In this document: piece after piece, positions 6,393 through 8,516 of the stretch
How positions within the stretch are numbered: the stretch's first letter is position 1
How the letters are laid out: every line of letters begins with the position of its first letter
Translations under genes and position numbers: made by a program
Assembly (NCBI GenBank): GCA_013286765.1
Contig: JABDFB010000093.1
Span: forward strand, 1-8,516
Source: Deltaproteobacteria bacterium
GTDB lineage: Bacteria > Bdellovibrionota > UBA1018
DNA: 8,516 bases
Direction of reading: 5' to 3'
The notes under the pieces: generated by a model
Database searches by the model: none
What the model saw: only the letters and a program-made list of their open reading frames with translations
Told to the model about the DNA's origin: nothing

Positions 6393-7079
6393 ATGCGTTC
6401 AGTGCTTTTCTTAGTTTTTGGAATTTTAATAGCTGTTTCTATAGTCGTCGGCTTAATTTACACGCAAAATACCAACCGCCAGCAAGAAATCAAAGCTAGC
6501 GAGGCCATTCAATCTACAGCATCGCCGGTACCGACAACTACACCTTCCTCGCCAGGAGCTAGTGTGCCGACTGAAAACCAGGCATCACCTACACCACAGC
6601 CCTCAGGCGTGTCTATGCCTCATGTCGATTTAACAGTTGACGGAAATGGACTGTCAAAAGCAACCGTTGTTCTCAATACCTCCCAAGGGGTAATTAAATT
6701 TCGATTTTACTCAAACGATGCCCCGAAAACTGTTCGACGAATTGCTGAACTTATTACTTCCCATTTTTATGACGGACTGACTTTTCATCGGGTGGTCCCT
6801 GGCTTTGTTATTCAAGGCGGTGACCCACGGGGGGACGGAACGGGAGGCAGCGGACAGAAATTAGAGGCTGAATTCAATCAGCGCCGACATGTCGAAGGCA
6901 CCGTCGCAATGGCACGAGCCGCAGACCCCAATTCTGCCGATTCCCAATTCTATATCGCACTAGGAGCCATCCCACATTTAGACCATAAATATACTGTATT
7001 TGGTCAAGTCGTCGAAGGACTGGATGTAGTGAAGAAGATCAAGATGGGTGATAAAATTAATTCTGCTATTGTGCAGTAG
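6393..7079 (+). CDS. Membrane-anchored cyclophilin-type peptidyl-prolyl cis-trans isomerase
   Basis: Catalyses cis-trans isomerisation of Xaa-Pro bonds, speeding protein folding. The 228-residue protein has an N-terminal hydrophobic segment (residues 3-22) with no lipobox or clear signal-peptidase site, so it is probably anchored in the inner membrane with its domain in the periplasm. Residues 30-75 are a Ser/Thr/Pro/Ala-rich, likely disordered linker. The cyclophilin domain (about 90-226) has FYDGLTFHRVVPGFVIQGGD (125-144), with the catalytic Arg (R133), Phe (F138) and Gln (Q141), then VAMARA (171-176) and SQFYIAL (184-190). At the position of human CypA Trp121 there is His195 (aligned by eye), which usually goes with weak cyclosporin binding. 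Start choice: the frame is open upstream to 6303, but ATG 6393 has GGGAG 10 bases before it and opens directly into the membrane segment; the longer version would overlap tatC. The gene ends against a palindromic repeat. Confidence 0.96.
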   Translation: MRSVLFLVFGILIAVSIVVGLIYTQNTNRQQEIKASEAIQSTASPVPTTTPSSPGASVPTENQASPTPQPSGVSMPHVDLTVDGNGLSKATVVLNTSQGVIKFRFYSNDAPKTVRRIAELITSHFYDGLTFHRVVPGFVIQGGDPRGDGTGGSGQKLEAEFNQRRHVEGTVAMARAADPNSADSQFYIALGAIPHLDHKYTVFGQVVEGLDVVKKIKMGDKINSAIVQ

Positions 7080-7081
7080 GT

Positions 7082-7143
7082 AGTACATGAGGACTCCTTG
7101 TGCTGGCGGCAGCCCCCCAAGCATCAAGCCAAAAGGACATTTC
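7082..7143 (+). repeat. Orphan half copy of the palindromic repeat
   Basis: It starts with AGTACATGAGGA (7082-7093), identical to 7213-7224. It ends with a 25-base block (7119-7143) identical to 7245-7269. The 20-25 bases between differ and are G/C-rich here. It matches only the right half of the palindrome at 7150-7272, so it looks like a remnant of a second element. It begins two bases after the cyclophilin stop codon. Confidence 0.75.
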
Positions 7144-7149
7144 TGTTAT

Positions 7150-7272
7150 CGCGAAATAGGATTTTTGGCTTCAGGCGAGAAGATTTTTGCGAAAAAACCG
7201 GAATGTACACGCAGTACATGAGGATTTTTGAGCGAAAACCGACGAAGCATCAAGCCAAAAGGACATTTCGCG
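7150..7272. repeat. Long imperfect palindrome between convergent genes
   Basis: The outer arms CGCGAAAT (7150-7157) and ATTTCGCG (7265-7272) are exact complements, as are TTTTGGCTT (7163-7171) and AAGCCAAAA (7252-7260). Pairing continues inward with interruptions (A-runs against T-runs, CC against GG) to a perfect ATGTAC/GTACAT stem around the loop ACGCA (centre about 7207-7213). The whole 123 bases could fold as one long interrupted hairpin on either strand. It lies between the 3' ends of two convergent genes and may act as a two-way terminator or mRNA 3'-end stabiliser. Its architecture suggests a dispersed REP/BIME-like intergenic repeat; other genomic copies cannot be seen from this window. 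Confidence 0.75.
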
Positions 7273-7273
7273 T

Positions 7274-7876
7274 CTATTGCCAGTCTTTTTTCATAGTCTG
7301 GTTCGGCAGTATCCCCGCCAACTGTAGGGCTTTTGCGGCCCTTTCACTTCGTGTTCTAATCCAAACTTCATAAAGGCGGAGTAGATCTTTTTCCGTTCGA
7401 CATGACGTTTTGTCACTTACTTCAGCCAAGACTTCTACAAAGGCTCCAAATTTTTGGGCCAACTCCTGATAAAGGGTTCTAAATATTTCATCTCCACTCT
7501 GATAAGCAACTTGTTGATAAGCGGCCCCGCCAATCTCAATATAATAGTCCACATCCACGAGCTTACGATTCAAGCTATCCTGAAAAAATCCTGCCGTATA
7601 AAGAGATACGTCGCCAATTTGCTTAAGCTTGGCATTTCGAGCCTGAGGGAGAGGTTGCTCTAAGGCATCTTTAAGCATAATGGCCAGAGCCTCACTTTTT
7701 ACCTTGTCCGCTTTCATAAATTCATTCATTAAATTTACTAAATAAAACTCAGTTTCTGGCTTAGTAGATAGTTTTTGGCGACCGAGTGCCTCGATAATGA
7801 GCTCTCTGAAATACTCCTGAGGTTGAGATACTAGCGTTAAAGAATCTTTGTCCTTCATCTTCTTCTCTGCCCCCAT
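7274..7876 (-). CDS. Conserved-looking hypothetical protein, helical, about 200 residues
   Basis: I do not recognise an established domain. The protein is soluble, with no signal peptide or membrane segment, and looks almost entirely alpha-helical. The most distinctive stretch is DVSLYTAGFFQDSLNRKLVDVDYYIEIGGAAYQQVA (in two parts: DVSLYTAGFF at about 88-97 and LVDVDYYIEIGGAAYQQVA at about 105-123). I have an impression of similar sequences among deltaproteobacterial hypothetical proteins, but cannot verify it. The start is uncertain: ATG 7876 has GAGAGG only two bases upstream, which is too close for a normal Shine-Dalgarno. ATG 7858 (residue 7, MKDKDSLTLV) may be the real start. It is downstream of the M16 peptidase on the same strand but separated by 146 bases that contain a candidate promoter. 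Its stop codon lies immediately next to the palindromic repeat. Confidence 0.85.
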   Translation of the reverse strand: MGAEKKMKDKDSLTLVSQPQEYFRELIIEALGRQKLSTKPETEFYLVNLMNEFMKADKVKSEALAIMLKDALEQPLPQARNAKLKQIGDVSLYTAGFFQDSLNRKLVDVDYYIEIGGAAYQQVAYQSGDEIFRTLYQELAQKFGAFVEVLAEVSDKTSCRTEKDLLRLYEVWIRTRSERAAKALQLAGILPNQTMKKDWQ

Positions 7877-7962
7877 ATCCTCTCTGGTTAATTTTACACC
7901 TATTATTGACTAAATAAGTCGGTTTATACTTACCGTATCGGCAGCACACACCCTTTCTATTA

Positions 7963-7990
7963 TTTTTAAGCCGAATTAAGCTGCTGTCAA
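7963..7990 (-). promoter_or_regulatory. Candidate promoter for the 200-residue hypothetical protein
   Basis: On the minus strand a perfect TTGACA (7990-7985), a 16-base spacer and TAAAAA (7968-7963; four of six consensus bases, in an A-rich run). It would give a leader of about 80 nucleotides before ATG 7876. The sequence GTCAAATT occurs twice in direct orientation (7986-7993 and 8000-8007 on the plus strand) with a 14-base period. One copy overlaps the -35. Confidence 0.35.
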
Positions 7991-8022
7991 ATTCACTAGG
8001 TCAAATTTAACCTATGTCGAGA

Positions 8023-8516
8023 TCAACCCACTGCACTGGTCACCAGGGGCGGCTCACATAAATACTTCAGGCAAGCACTCTTTATATGTGCCGGAGTGAC
8101 CGCCTCTATTTTCTTCAAAATCTGTTGATCTGTAAAATAAGGAAGTCCGTACAGGGTTTCTAGCCCAAAATGGGAAGCCAGATCGCTGTCGCTCTGAAGG
8201 TCCATCGCACGACGACCGAGGTAAAATTCTTTCGTCCGTTTCATTTCTTTAGGCGTAGGTCCATCTTTAGCCAAACGCTCTAAGACTTTTCGAATACCCA
8301 TTATCGCATCGCCACGTTTCTCTGGGGCACAGGCAATATAGACTCCCATATAGCCTCGTTCTAGGCCCTCAAAATTAACAGGCGCAACGGTGTACGCTAA
8401 ACTGCGTTTTTCGCGAAGCTCGATAAATAACCGCCCACTTTGCCCCCCCAGTATGTTCTGCAGGAGTCGCACTGCATGGCGATCGTTTGAATTAATTCGA
8501 GTTCCTAGTCCACCCA
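8023..8516 (-). CDS. M16 family zinc peptidase, C-terminal domain (partial, N-terminus beyond the right edge)
   Basis: The frame is open from base 8516 to the TGA at 8023-8025, so about 163 C-terminal residues are visible and the start is outside the window. The GTG at 8472 is internal, not a start. The stretch GGLGTRINSNDRHAVRLLQN followed by ILGGQSGRLFIELREKRSLA and YTV is typical of the second (inactive-type) domain of pitrilysin-like proteases. It includes the R-x6-Y pair (in LREKRSLAY) corresponding to the substrate-contacting Arg/Tyr of insulin-degrading enzyme. The zinc-binding HxxEH motif belongs to the N-terminal domain and cannot be checked here. The end, LVTSAVG, is a normal C-terminus for the family, so it is not truncated on this side. 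The substrate is unknown; such bacterial enzymes are often secreted or periplasmic peptide-degrading proteases. Confidence 0.95.
   Translation of the reverse strand, partial: GGLGTRINSNDRHAVRLLQNILGGQSGRLFIELREKRSLAYTVAPVNFEGLERGYMGVYIACAPEKRGDAIMGIRKVLERLAKDGPTPKEMKRTKEFYLGRRAMDLQSDSDLASHFGLETLYGLPYFTDQQILKKIEAVTPAHIKSACLKYLCEPPLVTSAVG

Noticed and set aside
7082..7272. CRISPR array
   Set aside because: There are only two copies of the 25-base block, the region between them is itself palindromic with the repeat, and no cas gene is nearby.
7098..7373. Plus-strand open frame of 91 codons with the peptide KHQAKRTF twice
   Set aside because: The repeated peptide is only the 25-base DNA repeat read twice in the same frame (offset 126, a multiple of three). 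The frame also overlaps the well-supported opposing gene at its end and has no ribosome-binding site or domain.
7761..7949. Minus-strand 62-codon frame at the start of the 200-residue gene
   Set aside because: It overlaps the better supported gene in another frame, has no recognisable motif and no good ribosome-binding site.

Overview
This looks like housekeeping chromosome from a Gram-negative bacterium of moderate-to-low GC. The Gram-negative call rests on a lipoprotein with a lipobox and on the Tat and periplasmic-type folding factors. The gene order rpsF-rpsR-DUF2232 membrane protein-rplI-dnaB is one I associate with Deltaproteobacteria in the broad sense and relatives. Together with the base composition and the style of the uncharacterised proteins, it makes a Bdellovibrionota-like organism my best guess. 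That placement is inference: no rRNA or other taxonomic marker is present.

Layout. Bases 1-1390 (minus) hold most of an uncharacterised lipoprotein that runs off the left edge. Bases 1576-5356 (minus, read right to left) form one co-directional cluster: bS6, bS18, a multi-pass DUF2232-type membrane protein, bL9 and the replicative helicase DnaB. Gaps are only 1 to about 35 bases, so this is very probably one operon. Upstream of rpsF, bases 5357-5597 hold its leader and a strong 33-bp inverted repeat (arms 5487-5519 and 5575-5607) that overlaps the last codons of tatC. tatC (minus) and a membrane-anchored cyclophilin (plus) are divergently transcribed from a 45-bp gap, where two candidate promoters appear to share one -10 region. 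The cyclophilin converges on an uncharacterised 200-residue protein. The 194 bp between them is filled by a repeat: one long imperfect palindrome plus an orphan half copy. At the right edge is the C-terminal domain of an M16 (pitrilysin-like) peptidase.

How the genes work together. bS6, bS18 and bL9 are ribosomal subunits, and DnaB links the same operon to chromosome replication. TatC is the core of the twin-arginine translocase and the cyclophilin probably folds proteins on the outer face of the inner membrane, so the divergent pair has an export-and-folding theme. I do not see a defence island, CRISPR array, prophage, tRNA or rRNA. The material most worth a second look is non-coding: the two palindromic elements, the shared divergent promoter and the rpsF leader. 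No intergenic stretch exceeds about 300 bases.
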